From the NCBI GenBank assembly GCA_030068145.1, contig JAPJBO010000311.1, positions 171,713 to 235,712 on the forward strand: a stretch of DNA of 64,000 nucleotides, given 5' to 3'. Numbering within the stretch: position 1 is the first letter of the stretch; each line of letters begins with the position of its first letter. Made by a program: the position numbers and the translations under genes. Of the stretch, positions 1 to 11,040 are shown piece by piece. Origin of the DNA: Diplonema papillatum (Eukaryota; Euglenozoa; Diplonemea; Diplonemida; Diplonemidae). Below the pieces are notes generated by a model, which saw nothing but the letters and a program-made list of their open reading frames with translations, made no database searches and was not told the DNA's origin.

Positions 1-796
1 CCGTCGTCTCGTGTTATTTTGGAGATGTTCTTTGTCTTTTGTGCTAAACACACTCTAACAGAAACACTCCAACCTAAACACACCACAAATTGAAGCGTTT
101 GTTGAACGCAAACACGATGAACACCTTTTGGATGGAGGGCTCGAAGGCTTGGTTTGCTTAATAGGCTGCTGATTTGCTGCGGTGCGCTGCGAGGCTGTGG
201 TGGAACCTACTTTTTTGTGATGTCTGCCGATCAGGAGACTTTTGAAATTTGGTTCGCTGAGCCCCAGAACCCGGAGCCAAGTATCCGGCTTGGGCATGTG
301 CACCTCGCAACTCAGGAGGGGTGTTGATCGGGTATTCGCAAACGAGGTCGCTCATGTGCAATGCAAATACGTGATAGAACATGGCCGGCGTTCGTTGGTT
401 ACCCGGAAGCATAGCTCATAGAACCAAGCTACTCTGCCTAGGGGTGACACGGAGTCGAAGGTTCGGTTTGCGTGCGGTCTTGACGGGGTCTTCCCTTCCG
501 GCTGAAGTTGTTTTCGTTACCAAATTTGTTTTCTTGTTTTTCTTGCCCAATGACAGCAAGTGTCAGAGGCAGCATCTGGATATGGATAATGGAAGGCGCG
601 GCGCACCTTGGGGCTTGGCGCTTGCGCTAAACACAAGCTCGTAGAGACGGCCAGCCACAGAGCAGAGCAGAGCAGACGGGGTTGTAGACTGTGCTGCCTT
701 CGACTCAAGCTTTGCAAGCTGTGGCTGACCGTCACGTTTCTGGACCCGGTGCGGCCTTTTCCTGCTTTCTTTTCTTCTTACAAGTGTCCCGCGGCC
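1..796 (+). repeat. Segmental duplication, copy 1
   Basis: This stretch is repeated almost in full from position 797 on. It begins with a segment around 20-30 that recurs at 797-830, carries the shared block at 405-580 (seen again at 1202-1232 plus 2246-2400), and ends with the block at 595-780 that recurs at 2565-2745. No coding gene is evident: the open frames here are short, overlap on both strands and show no recognisable motif. Copy 1 lacks the transposon found in copy 2 and so serves as the empty site for it. Confidence 0.85.
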
Positions 797-1232
797 CGTC
801 TTCTCGTGTTATTTTGGAGATGCTCTTTGTCTTTTGTAGCGTTATTTTGTGCTAGACACACTCCAACAGAAACGCCCTCCAAACTAAACACACACAAATT
901 GAGGCGTTTGTTGAACGCAAACACGATGAACACTTTTTGGATGGAGGGCTCGAAGGCTTGGTTTGCTTAATAGGCTGCTGATTTGCTGCGGTGCGCTGCG
1001 AGGCTGTGGTGCAACCTACTTTTTTGATGTCTGCCGATCAGGAGACTTTTGGGTCGCTGAGCCCCAGAACCCGGAGCCAAGTATCCGGCTTGGGCATGTG
1101 CACCTCGCAACTCAGGAGGGGTGTTGATCGGGTATTCGCAAACGAGGCCGCTCATGTGCAATGCAATACGTGGCAGAACATGGCCGGCTTTCGTTGGTTA
1201 CCATAGCTCATAGAACCAAGCTACTCTGCCTA

Positions 1233-2245
1233 GGCATACATCCGATCCGACTCGTATGCGAGAATGATTCTCGCATTCTCGCATGAAATTCTCGCATATT
1301 CTCGCATGCGAGAATGATACGAGTGAAATGCGAGAATGTGTAACCCACTGAAGAACCATGTATTTGACCCGTATTCGAGGCTCCGACAGGAAGACCAAGT
1401 GGAGATAGCAAAACAACGAAATAAGCCTACGCCAACTGCAGGTTTGCAGCTGGCATGGTGTTGCTCTCAAGACAAGGACACCTCAACACAAGATGTTGTC
1501 AACAACAACTCTGGTTGCTCCATGGTATTGCTTCAATGCTTGAGTATTGGTCGAAAACACGCTTCACAACAAGTGCTCCGTCCGCCGCTGTGCCTGCAAC
1601 TTCTCCAGCTGCGGCTTACTGTGTTTTCTTCTACGATTTCCTCTGCCACAGCTTGTTTCGTGAAGCTGGCGGCTTCCATTCAGTTGCCGCTGACTTAGGA
1701 GGCACGGGCATTTTGAATATTGGCCTCGGGGCCGCCTTTGCAGGTGCATTATTAGGTTGCAGGCTCCGCGAGCCCTTGGGATCTAGGGAGCCCTTGGGAT
1801 CTAGGGAGCCCAGCGACAGCGAGTCAAGGAGACCTAATCCTCAAAACGCTGAAAGCACAAGCAAATTTGGTTCCCGGGTTCATAAACAGCTTTGAAAGCC
1901 TGCATCCACGAACAGACGAAACGAACTGTGGCAGTGAAGACAGAGGAAGAAAAGAATGTTCACTACACAGAGGAAGCAGCAGCTGAAGAAGTTCGGAGGC
2001 CCAGTGGCGGCAAAATGCGCCGCGGAAGCCTTGGCGACGACCTAAAACGTTGATTCCTGCCGGTTTCTCATGTGGTCAAGCATCCCGTACTGTGAGTAAC
2101 CTCATTCTCGCATATTCTCGCACGTGCGAGAATACGCGAGAATCATGCGAGAATTGCGAGAATATGCGAGAATTTTGCGAGAATCGGGGCCGCGACCCCC
2201 CAATACGAGAATATGCGAGAATGCGAGTCGTATCGGATGTATGCC
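1233..2245. mobile_element. TIR DNA transposon, 1,013 bp, TA target duplication
   Basis: The ends are inverted repeats of at least 25 bp: the left end reads GGCATACATCCGAT and the right end is its reverse complement. Both sides carry TA (1231-1232 and 2246-2247). The same host sequence without the element is present at 446-452, with a single TA, so the insertion is seen directly. Just inside each end lie many copies of GCGAGAAT and its complement (1258-1335 and 2103-2225) that could fold into hairpins. No transposase was recognised inside, so it is probably non-autonomous. TA duplication suggests the Tc1/mariner group, but that is inference. Confidence 0.88.
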
Positions 2246-2389
2246 TATGGGTAACACGGAGTCGAAGGTTCGATTTGCGTGCGGTCTTGACGGGGTCTTC
2301 CCTTCCGGCTGAAGTTGTTTTCGTTACCAGATTTGTTTTCTTCTTTTCTTGCCGACGACAGCAAGTGTCAGAGGCAGCATCTGGATCTG

Positions 2390-2745
2390 GGCCGAGGCCA
2401 CTTCAGGATGGATCTAGCAGGTGAGCAGCGACACCTCCCCTTGTTGCGGGCACGACCGTACCGAGGAAAGCCTGATACACGGGAGCCAAGCTTCGCGTGT
2501 TCGGCGGTACTGCAGGTCCTGCGGAGCAAGTAGCTACCGATTTCCCGAACCAAAGCACGAAGGCGTGGCGCACCTTGGGGCTTGGCGCTTGCGCCGAACA
2601 CAAGCTCGTAGAGACGGCCAGCCACAGAGCAGAGCAGAAGGGGTTGTAGACTGTGCTGCCTTCGACTCAAGCTTTGCAAGCTGTGGCTGACTGTCACGTT
2701 CCTGGGCCCGGAGCGGCCTTTTTCCTTCTTTATTTTCTTCTTCCA
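2390..2745 (+). repeat. Dispersed repeat B (about 330 bp), 5 copies
   Basis: A block containing the motif GGGAGCCAAGCTTC, followed by a segment with GGCTTGGCGCTTGCGC, recurs at 7785-8100 (+), partly at 595-780 (+), as a shortened version at 15715-15830 (+), and inverted at 37585-37840 (-). The copies differ by internal deletions. There is no coding signature; it is probably a non-autonomous mobile repeat. Confidence 0.75.
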
Positions 2746-2884
2746 GACAACAGCAAGTGTCAGCCTAGTCCACCCGAAGGCAGTTGATGTATTGTATTTC
2801 GTTAATGGTGAATTTCCCTTGTATCCCACCACTTCAATTTGCGTTCTCTTGTGTCCCAACGGGGTAATATTCTAATTTCTCTTT

Positions 2885-3135
2885 GTGCGTATAAGTCGAT
2901 CTTTGACCGCGTGAGCCCCTTCGAAGAAAGGTCCATCACACTACTGCCCAGGTCTCTGGGTCGCGTCCCCCTCCTTCTCTTGGTCGCCTGGTCTTGCGTC
3001 GTGTTGGTCCGTCCGGGCTGGTCGCTTAGTTCCCGCGGAGTTCTTGCGGAGAGTAGTTTGTGCGGAGTTCTTGCGTACTTCGTTACTTCGGTTTGCGGGG
3101 GGTACCACATAATTCTCAATGGGGTGCCTTGGCCC
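2885..3135 (+). repeat. Repeat shared with 9244-9395
   Basis: Sequence starting GCGTATAAGTCGATCTTTGA and ending in a block around GCGTACTTCGTTACTTCGG is found again at 9244-9395, immediately after the 28S rRNA fragment there. It may be part of the rDNA unit, for example a divergent LSU or spacer segment, but I could not place it on a known rRNA. Confidence 0.6.
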
Positions 3136-3935
3136 AAAGACAATTCCATTGGGACAAAAGGGAACAAAATGCCAAGGGTTGGGATGTAAGGAAATTACAC
3201 CTGAACTTAATGGTACGAGTGTGGTGGGTGCATCGATGCATGGGAGAAGTAGAGAAGGTGCAGGAGGGGGCAAATGCTTCACACAAGTGGTTCTATGGGT
3301 CTCTGGAAAGCCACGTGCACGCGTCGGGGGCGGCCTGAAAGGGTCGACGGCTGAAGAACACACACCCCGGCGAAGGGGGTCCTGTTTTGAGAGTCTGAAC
3401 GCATCATCCTCAACAATCAGTAGCTGCCTTCCTTGGCAGAGGCACCCTGGGCAAGACCTACGAACCGAACCTGGCGAAAAAAAAGGAAGGCACTTCTATT
3501 TTGCCGCCCGGCTCCCCTCAAGCAGCTCAGCCATTTAGGCGGGTCTCGCTGGGTTTGTGCGTGCCGGTTGGTCGGTTATCTTCTTGTTTGCGTACAACCC
3601 AGCTTCTTCGGGGTCTCTAGGAATTCTGAATAACCGCAAAACGCTGCGCCTACATCGTGGTATCCCTTCGCGATACGTTGTAAGCGGCAGCAAGATTGTT
3701 AGAACAAAACGAATAGGGGGAGGTGCGAATGGTGGTGTTGTGTTGCCGTTGAGTGTGCCTTTGCCACGTTGTGCCTACGGGGGGTGATTGGATGAACTAG
3801 ATGCAGGAAGTTGGCACAGTGTGCGAACGATCGCTATACATCCAAACAAAACATACACGGGGACACTGTCAAACTGTCAACGGTAACCCCAGTCTCAGAA
3901 GTGTGTTGTTTTCTCACCAGCATGTTGTGTTTGTG
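3136..3935. other. Gene-free stretch, nothing recognised
   Basis: Only short overlapping open frames, none with a recognisable motif. No repeat copy elsewhere in the window was noticed. Confidence 0.5.
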
Positions 3936-3939
3936 TGAT

Positions 3940-4060
3940 CACTTGCACACGCCCACTCAACCCAGATGTACCTGTGTTTCGTGTGGGCTACAGCGCATTT
4001 ACCTCCTTTGAGGTTTCGCAACTGGCAGTCTGGATTTCCTACAAAGCAGGTGCCGAATTG
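3940..4060 (+). repeat. Dispersed repeat C (about 110 bp), 3 copies
   Basis: A block centred on TGTTTCGTGTGGGCTACAGC occurs here, at 4545-4640 and at 17465-17580, all in the same orientation and diverged from one another. The surrounding sequences differ, which fits dispersal as a small mobile repeat. Confidence 0.7.
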
Positions 4061-4344
4061 AAGGCAGCTGACACAGAATGTATTTCCCTTCTCTGGGGAA
4101 GAGCTGCCGCGCCAAACCTCGCTTCTTTGTACCACAGGCGGAGAAAGGAGAAGAGACAAAAATGGAGACAGAGAGGGTATGGAGGAGGACGCTAGCGTGC
4201 GTCGGGGCCAGTAAGCACCGGCCACCTTGCTAGATAAATCCCGCCGCGGAAAAGGGGCCCTTTCATTCGCTGGGGTCAGCCCTGCGGAGGCCCTCTTCTG
4301 CGTCCCTTCACGCGGAAGGAAACAGCACTTTTTTAAACCCGGCG

Positions 4345-4530
4345 GAGGTCAACTGACCGGAGCTACCGGAGAGAATGTGCTAACGTTGTGTGGTAACCTG
4401 TGATACGTTCGTGTGGTATGCGTCGATTGTCTAATGAGCTTTGAAGCCCCGCATGGGCACTTAGTTCCGTGGTGTGGGCGCCGCCCGATGCACGCGGTGA
4501 TTCGCTTGCGATAATAAAACCTTTGTTGAA
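4345..4530 (+). repeat. Repeat D, second copy at 53385-53600
   Basis: A block with GGAGCTACCGGAGAG followed by GTGTGGTAACC and, further on, a segment ending near GATTCG-TTGCGA recurs 49 kb away at 53385-53600 with about 75-80% similarity by eye. No coding content was recognised in either copy. Confidence 0.65.
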
Positions 4531-4639
4531 CGCTTACGCCCGCCACTAAACCCAGATTTACCTGTGTTTCGTGTGGGCTACAGCACGTTTACCTCCTTTG
4601 ATCTATCGCAACTCCTCAAGCATTTCCTACAAAGCGGGT

Positions 4640-5837
4640 GCTTATACAAAAAGACTGCGTGGTTATCCCTCTCGAATTGATTTGTTCTTCGCTTACACCA
4701 CCGTGTGTTGCTTTCTCACTCAGGACTTTGACCTGTTGTGTTTGTGTGGTTTGTCGTGTAGGGGTAGACCTGCATGTCCTCACGTCCGTTCAACACGTGG
4801 TTCGGTAGTTACAGCACTTGGGATCCCTTCTGCTCTTTGTCGGGCAAAATCGTCGAGCATTTCCTTTCAAGCTGGCGCTTGTGTATAAAAAAAAAGAGCG
4901 TGCGTAGACACACCCGCCTTTCGGTATGGGAAGGGAGAAATGGGCGGGGATGCGCAGGAGGAAGCGAGTGCCACACACCCGTTGTTTCTCACAATATATT
5001 TGTTGCACGATATCTTTCACTCGGGCTGTAAGGTTTTGGGGTCGGAGTCGAACCCGGGTTGGGTATGCGAGACGGTGCGTCACACTGCAGCTCTGGCCGT
5101 TTTGGAAAACGTTTTTTTCTTCTCCTCTGGAAACAGGGTAGCATATGAGTATCTCGAACATACCTTGAAAATGTGCCCATTTTCAATCTGCGACAGAGGC
5201 GTTGCCGCGCGGAGGCCCCTGACCCCCTACTGTTCTTATACAAAGATTCTGAACTCGGACTGGCCGCTGGCTGACTCCGACAAGGCTTCTATTTCTCCCA
5301 AAATTCGGTGTGCAAACCCAAACCCCCCCCCCAAAAGAAAATTGGCCAGTATGGCCAAAGTCTGTGGTGCAGACAGTGGCATAGCCTCATTATGGAACCG
5401 ATACACACTCAGAAATACCTGCGTCGCAGACGCGGAAACTTTTAGAGTCAGGCTAGTACGTAAGATCGCTAAAAACTGGCATTTGGTCTCAGCAGTCTGT
5501 CAGCCCAAGGAGTGCCGTTTGGGAGCACTAGAACTCCTCATAAGCACCGGATAGTCCTTTCAGTCAAGTTTGTCGCCAAGTGCGTCAAGAACATTTCTTA
5601 AAGTTCGAATGCTCGTGCCATCAGCCACATCTTGGAAGCCCCTGCGCCGCAGGCACGGGAATTTTTGATGCCGGTCCGGTGCTTCCCGCAGCGGTGCTTG
5701 AAAACGCGCGACCTAGGAAAATTGCACAAGTCGACGATGTTGCCCGCCGTCGTCGGGTACCGCATGCCGCTCCGACCCAGCGGCGACGGAGCCGAACAAG
5801 CGGCCATAACTTTTCGTATTGGTCGAAATTGAGTGTG
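4640..5837. other. Gene-free stretch with short repeat pieces
   Basis: Contains a piece near 4850-4885 that recurs at 8460-8500 (core AAGCTGGCGCTT). A 204-codon open frame at 4940-5554 has no recognisable domain and an unconvincing composition. A tRNA T-arm-like string at 5046-5060 lacks a full cloverleaf. No gene is called. Confidence 0.45.
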
Positions 5838-5896
5838 ATGGGAACGTGGCAGTTAGACATTGGCGGACACTTGACGGCATAGCGGAGAACCCCGGC
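5838..5896 (+). repeat. Repeat E copy (core TTGGCGGACA)
   Basis: Begins GGGAACGTGGCAGTTAGAC and contains TGGCGGACA. Related copies lie at 6338-6450, 18211-18390, 38738-38850 and, inverted, 40310-40425. In the longer copies the core is followed by a second block holding a TGTCCG motif in inverted orientation, which suggests a MITE-like element with internal inverted repeats. Confidence 0.7.
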
Positions 5897-5944
5897 ACGT
5901 ACACGTGCACCTTTCGCACAGAAGACGGAGGGAGGAGACGTTAG

Positions 5945-6260
5945 GCATATGTTCGGGCGTTGCTAAGTTCTTGTGATGCTCAGTTCGGGCAATGCTAAGT
6001 TCAGACGATGCTAAAGCTAAGTTCGGGCGTTGCTAACTTCTGGTGAAGCAAATTCTTGTGATTTGCGATGCTCAGTTCAGGCAATGCTAAGCAAAGTTCG
6101 GGCGATGCTAAAGCTCGAGTGATGCTACGTTCTGGTGAAGCAAGGTTCGGGCGATGCTAAAGCTCGAGTGATGCTACGTTCTGGTGAAGCAAGGTTCGGG
6201 CGATGCCAAGTTCTGATGATGCCCAGTTCGGGCATTGCTAAGTTCGGGCAAAACCACCAT
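5945..6260 (+). repeat. Imperfect tandem repeat, GTTCGGGC(A/G)ATGCTAA units
   Basis: Units built from GTTCGGGCGATGCTAA alternate with units containing TTCTGGTGAAGCAA for about 310 bp; a longer period of about 49 bp is visible at 6090-6200. It looks like a minisatellite. No gene is present. Confidence 0.8.
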
Positions 6261-6337
6261 TTTCGGACACATTAGACCCGAAGACCAACACGAAGCGAGA
6301 ATCAAATTTGGACCAAGGTCCTCGGCAGGCCATCGGG

Positions 6338-6450
6338 AACGTGTCAGCTAGACTTTGGCGGACAACGTCCGGCATGGGGAGGTGGGGGGTCTCGGGCCAT
6401 ATTTTTTATGGTTTGCCATGCCGTCATCTGTCCGTCAAAAAAATTAAAGG
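6338..6450 (+). repeat. Repeat E copy
   Basis: Carries the TAGACTTTGGCGGACA core, then a G-rich tract, then a block with GCCATGCCGTCATCTGTCCG. The same order of blocks is seen at 38738-38850; the inverted copy is at 40310-40425. Confidence 0.75.
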
Positions 6451-6478
6451 TAGGGGAAGGGACTCATTTACACGCGGG

Positions 6479-6545
6479 GTGGGCAAATCTTAGTATAATG
6501 TTTCGGCAGGACACTGCCTCTCATGCACGTTTAATGTTAGCCAAG
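6479..6545 (-). repeat. Repeat R1 copy
   Basis: On the minus strand this copy ends in CTAAGATTTGCCC after a block containing GAGAGGCAGTG, matching the copies that abut calpain exon 2 and the Ala-rich ORF. Here no exon follows that I can recognise, so it may be a solitary copy or mark an unrecognised exon. Confidence 0.7.
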
Positions 6546-7013
6546 AAAATGTACAGAAGAAAGCACGGGGAAAGGGTCGCAGGGAGTGTAAAATGTAAAA
6601 CTCTGCAGTAGGGTATGAACCCTTGAGGGACTACTCCTCTTTATTATTGTTCCGTCTCGGGTTTCCCTCGACCAATCCAAAGTAGAGCTCGTCAGTGGGT
6701 CCTTGGGACGGGGACTTTCGGTCCTGTTCGGGTTCCAACACAACTTTCCGGTCAATGTTTAGGGGGGGATGATTGTTACTTGGCATATCGAGAGCGCTGG
6801 GTGCGTGCGCCACCAGTCAGGGGGGTTCTTGGTTGAATTTGATTGGTGCAAATGCAATTGGCCAAACGTGCGATTCTCGACGTGAGAACAAGGATTCGGG
6901 AGAATCCCCCCGATTCACGAGTGGATGCAGTTGCGTACTGGTTGCACGCGGACGGGGTGGTACCACGACCGCACGTTTTGACGGTTGAGAGAGTTACGGT
7001 CAGCGGCCGAATC
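6546..7013. other. Gene-free stretch, nothing recognised
   Basis: Short open frames on both strands without motif; no repeat copy noticed elsewhere in the window. Confidence 0.4.
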
Positions 7014-7550
7014 CAGCACATGGCTGACGGGGGCGCTTATCAACGCTTATTGCTCGCTCAAACGCAGACTTGTCATGAACGTCTACAGAAATGTAACCGG
7101 TGCACACTACCGCAACCTTGCGAGTCGAGTGGTACGATTAATGAGAGAAAGAGACGAGTTAGAGTGTAGAGTTAATTATCACCACCCAGCACACGACTGG
7201 TCAACGCACTACTCGCTCAAACGCAGATTTGTCATGAACGTCTACAGAAACGTGATCGGTGTACACTACCGCAATCATGCGGTCAGCTTTTCAGCAGTCG
7301 AGTGGTACGATTAATGATCACAACCCAGCACTTCTCGCCCAAACGCAAACTCGTCACGAACGTCCAAAAAGAACGTGACCGGTGGATTCGCCCGCAACCT
7401 TGCGGTCAGCTTTTCAGCAGTCGAGTGGTACGACGACTGGTTGCGCATTTCTAGCTCAAACGTGGGCTGGTCATCACTTGACGAGAAGAGACTCGTCGAA
7501 AATTCAAGATGCGCGGTCGATGATCTCAATCCAGCACATGACAGGTGCAC
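7014..7550 (+). repeat. Degenerate tandem repeat, units of about 140-175 bp
   Basis: Three full units and a partial one share CCAGCAC, then CTCAAACGCAGA, then TGTCATGAACGTCTACAG, then GTCGAGTGGTACGA. The units differ by indels, and the first contains the string GACGAGTTAGAGTG that also heads a repeat at 29272. No stable reading frame runs through the array. Confidence 0.8.
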
Positions 7551-8100
7551 TTCAACGCGAAATAGCCGGCCAATGCCCTCAGGGTCCTGTGCCGGTTGAA
7601 GTTGTTTGGGACAGTTTTAGACTGCAGGATCGCTTGAAACTCCGGGGTGTAAAGCCTCCTGGTGACTTTTGGCAACATGGGTGGAAGATATCCTTTGTGC
7701 TCTGCGTGTGCTTTACGGGTGGTATCCACCAACAAGGGTGGTTACCACCAAGGGTGGTTGAGGAGGGGCAGCAGCTGCATCTGACCGAGGCCACGTCAGG
7801 ACAGATCTGCAGGTGAGCAGCGACGCCTCCCCATAACACGTGCATGAGTGTAGCGGGGCGAGCCTGCTACACGGGAGCCAAGCTTCACGTGTTCGGGCGG
7901 TACTGTGACAGAGCCTCGGGTCTGCGGAGCAAGTGGCTACCGAGTTCCCGAACTAAAGCACCAAGGCGTGGCGCACCTAGGGGCTTGGCGCTCGCGCTGA
8001 ACACAAGCTCGTCGAGACGGTCAGCCACAGGGCAGAGCGGACGGGGTTGTAGCACTGCAAGCTTTGCGAGTTGTGGTTGACCGTCGCGGCCCTTCTTTTT

Positions 8101-8789
8101 TCAATTTTTCTGATCTTTCTTTTCCCCGAACCGGAGGAGGGGTTCCTAGGATCCCGGGTTTTATTGGTGGCCCAAATCTTCCGTTTCCTGGCCTCCGAGC
8201 CACCTCTGACCCACTCAACGCCCTGACTTCCCATACGGTGGAGTCCGCCCTCAGAAGCTGGAGTTTACGAGGGTGTGCCCAAGTCATATCTGAGAAGCGG
8301 GTGCGCTACAAGCGAAACGCTGTAGATCCACGCCCAAAGGACGGGTGACACCCGATTTTTACTCCAGCGTAGCTCCAGCCTCTTAAGGAAGGACTTCGCC
8401 GTGCAAGGAACCGGCCGAAGATCTACACCCTCACCCCCGCCCCCCCCCGTAAAAGAAGAAGCATTTCCTTCCAAGCTGGCGCTTATGTAAAAGAAAAATA
8501 AGCATCCAAGAGAGTGTGGTACAAATAGAGGTGAAGAGCGTCATTAGGCTGATATCATTTTCTTTTCCCCAGAGACCTATCAACGATTGAGCTACAAGCA
8601 CGCGGGCAGTACGTGTGGAAAAGACTACCTAAACGATAATTAAAGAGAACAGCTTTGTTGCCGGCACGTACAAGTACAACACACGTTATTTTTAGCCTGG
8701 TTCTTGTATTGTTCCCGATGACGTGTGTCAGACTAGCCCCACCCAGGGATGTTTGGTTCCTTCTGGACGGGGGTCTACCGTTCCGAAGG
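8101..8789. other. Gene-free stretch with repeat pieces
   Basis: The piece at 8258-8350 (AAGCGGGTG followed by GGGTGACACCCG) resembles 10085-10175 and, more weakly, 47905-48085. Nothing else was recognised. Confidence 0.5.
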
Positions 8790-9215
8790 TTGTGACTTGT
8801 GTCGGTAACTATGACTCTCTTAAGGTAGCCACATGCCTCGTCTTCTGATTAAAGACGCGCATGAATGGACCAATGAGTCCTTCTGTCCCTACCTCCTATC
8901 TGGCGACAGCAGTCAAGGGAACGGACTTGAAACTGTCAGCGGGGAAAGAAGACCCTGTTGAGTTTGGGGAATGATTTGCTTATCAGTGTTCCCACAGTTC
9001 TTCTGGATTGCTTTGAGGTTTAGAGCTTTAGTGGTACCCCAGAAACCCCCGTATTGCGTGGTTCCTGCATAGTCCTACGTTGTTCGTCCGGGGTTAGTGA
9101 AATGGCGACGGCTACATTGTATAAGTGCACTGGACTTTCTTTGACCGGCAGTAGCCCTGTCAGGACCGTTTAGACACCCAGTTTGCCACCAGCTGAATGG
9201 GGAGTATCAAAATGT
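8790..9215 (+). rRNA. 28S rRNA fragment (domain IV/V), probable pseudogene
   Basis: The highly conserved LSU string TAACTATGACTCTCTTAAGG is present near 8806-8825, followed in the right order by GCGCATGAATGGA, a CTATCTGGCGACAGC segment, AAGGGAACGG, GCGGGGAAAGAAGACCCTGT and a GTTAGTGAAATGGC block. This is the core of eukaryotic cytosolic 28S rRNA, but with many differences from typical sequences. Only a few hundred bases are present and no 18S or 5.8S gene adjoins, so it is either a dispersed fragment or a piece of a naturally fragmented LSU. Confidence 0.85.
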
Positions 9216-9403
9216 AGCCCTACCCCGCTTCCCGCGTAGCTTGTGCGTATAAGTCGATCTTTGAGTGCGTGAGCCCCTCCGAAGAAAGGTCCACCACACT
9301 GTCCGTGTAGCTTGTGCGGAGTTCTTGCGTACTTCGTTACTTCGGTTTTCGGGGGTACCATTTAGGGTCAATACTCACGCGTAGCGTGCGCCGGTACTTA
9401 AAC

Positions 9404-9426
9404 AGGGGGGGGGGGGGGGGGGGGGG
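9404..9426 (+). repeat. Poly(G) tract
   Basis: An uninterrupted run of more than 20 G. Similar tracts occur at about 12987-13009, 44791-44813 and 51781-51803, and C runs at 17797-17812 and 40297-40312. Several lie within a few bases of element ends. Confidence 0.9.
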
Positions 9427-9599
9427 TATAAGTCTTCGTAAAAAAAGGGGTACCGTATTTTGGAATAATCCTGACCACCTCGCGACAAAATCTCAGAGCT
9501 AGTCTCTCCCTCCTTCCCCAGGGAATGTTCCCTTTGTGGCGCTCGGTACCCCGACGACGCTGGACACTGAAGGGCCGCAGTTTGAGTACGGGTTGGCTG

Positions 9600-9800
9600 C
9601 ACTGTGGGGCGAGTTGACTAAGTCCGTGAGGTCGCCAAAACCCCCCGAACAGGAAAAATCCTGAACATTTTCAGCCACATGCAATGTGTGAGGGCTGTTT
9701 GAACTGAACCGCACCAAGTAGGACCTTCTGACCATGATCTTTTGCCAATTTGCCACCTGAAACGTCCACGATTTGGGTTCGGGAGCGGTCAACGAAAAAC
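9600..9800 (+). repeat. Repeat F, second copy at 14580-14700
   Basis: The block GCAATGTGTGAG, then an ACTGAACC segment, then CCAATT-GCCA and GGGTTC is found again in the same order at 14597-14700. The copies are diverged. No coding content was recognised. Confidence 0.6.
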
Positions 9801-10790
9801 TCTAGTTTCCCTTCTGATTTTCTCCTACTCTCGCAGGTGTTCGATTTTGGGCTGATTTTCGGCTTGTTCAGGAATTTCCCGGTCCAGCATTATTCCAAAC
9901 CCGGTAGTGGGAGTGCAAGACTCGGTAGGAGCAAACCCACCGAGACGTTTGCGGTTTTTATGCCGTGCCCCCGCGATGAGCAAGACTCGGCAAGTTCGGA
10001 AGAAAATCATTGAGATGATGGCTCCCTTTTTGCTTTTCTTTTCCCCTGACAGCAAGTGTCAGACTACGGGGCGAGTCGAGCCTCAGAGGCTGGAGTTCAG
10101 AAGGGTGCGCCCGAGACACACCCAAAGCGCTTGGCTAGTGTACACCCGAAAAGCGGGTGTGACACCCGCTGTTTGCACTTTTGGCTTCAGCTTCAGCTTC
10201 TGAGGCTTGACTCTGCCGCCGATTCCTTCGGTAGGTTTGTACCTGCAGGTGTTGCTTGAGCTCGTTTTTTTGGTGTTTCCCCAACGGCAGCAAGTGCCAA
10301 CGTAGCCCCCGGACGCGGTGAACTCCGTGTCGCAGGCTTTTCTCTACTGGCAGAAGGTGGCCCCCCCACCTTCCAGTTTTCCGACTTGCAACCTGCCGAC
10401 CCGAAGCTGAATACAATTGAACGGCAGCGGCTGGGTCTCAGCAGCGGAGGCTCAGCAGCCTTCCGGCATGCTACAAACACCACACCCCCGCCTATATTTA
10501 CTTCGAACACCGTTTTTTGAACTTTTTTTTTTTTCCCCCCCGGCCAAGTCCGCAGGGTATTAGTTTGAAGGCTTCCGGGGTTTGCAGATTTAGACCGTTA
10601 CTATGGGGTGGTTTTGGGCGGTGTTTCGGTGCCGTTTTCGCCGATGTACAGCGTCTTGGGGCGGAGCCGACACATCTCCACAACTTCGTTCGGCAAAAGA
10701 GGGGTCTTCATGGGTCCTTTATGGGTCAATTATGGTCACCCCGTCAGTTTGGCGACACATTTTGCGGGCGTTCTTTCAACATACACCAGC
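9801..10790. other. Gene-free stretch with repeat pieces
   Basis: Contains a block with CAGCAAGTGTCAG (10049-10062) and a similar one at 10270, both members of a small family also seen at 555, 2355, 2750 and 18620. A half copy of the 11041 hairpin stem lies at 10583-10600. Nothing else was recognised. Confidence 0.5.
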
Positions 10791-10794
10791 CTGG

Positions 10795-10985
10795 ATCAAG
10801 CTTTTCGGGATAGCGGACGCATTTCCCGAGCTAGCGGACGATAGCGGACGCAGTTTCCGAGCTAGCGGACGATAGCGGACGCAGTTCCCGAGCTAGCGGA
10901 CGATAGCGGACGCAGTTCCCGAGCTAGCGGACGATAGCGGACGCAGTTTCCGAGCTAGCGGACGATAGCGGACGCATTTCCCGCC
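10795..10985 (+). repeat. 31-bp tandem repeat, about six units
   Basis: Units of 31 bp built around CTAGCGGACGATAGCGGACG are repeated about six times with single-base variation at the end of the unit. Spacer-like variation is absent, so this is a minisatellite and not a CRISPR. Confidence 0.92.
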
Positions 10986-11040
10986 TATATTTACTTTGAA
11001 CACCGTTTTTTGAACATTTTTTTTTTTCCCCCGGCCATGT

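Larger units (their letters stand above)
797..2745 (+). repeat. Segmental duplication, copy 2 (with insertions)
   Basis: This is the second copy of the sequence at 1-796, directly adjacent and in the same orientation. It is longer because a 1,013-bp transposon sits at 1233-2245 and about 165 bp of extra sequence lies near 2395-2565. The extra block also occurs at 7785-7960, so copy 1 may instead have lost it. Apart from these, the two copies align nearly base for base. No gene is recognised. Confidence 0.8.

Noticed and set aside
5030..5110. tRNA-like T-arm (GGGTTCGACTCC on the minus strand)
   Set aside because: No matching acceptor stem and a poor T-stem; at best a pseudogene remnant.
4940..5554. 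204-codon plus-strand frame
   Set aside because: No domain, no supporting homologous copy, and composition like the surrounding non-coding DNA.
10795..10985. Possible CRISPR array
   Set aside because: Units are contiguous without unique spacers and the genome is eukaryotic.
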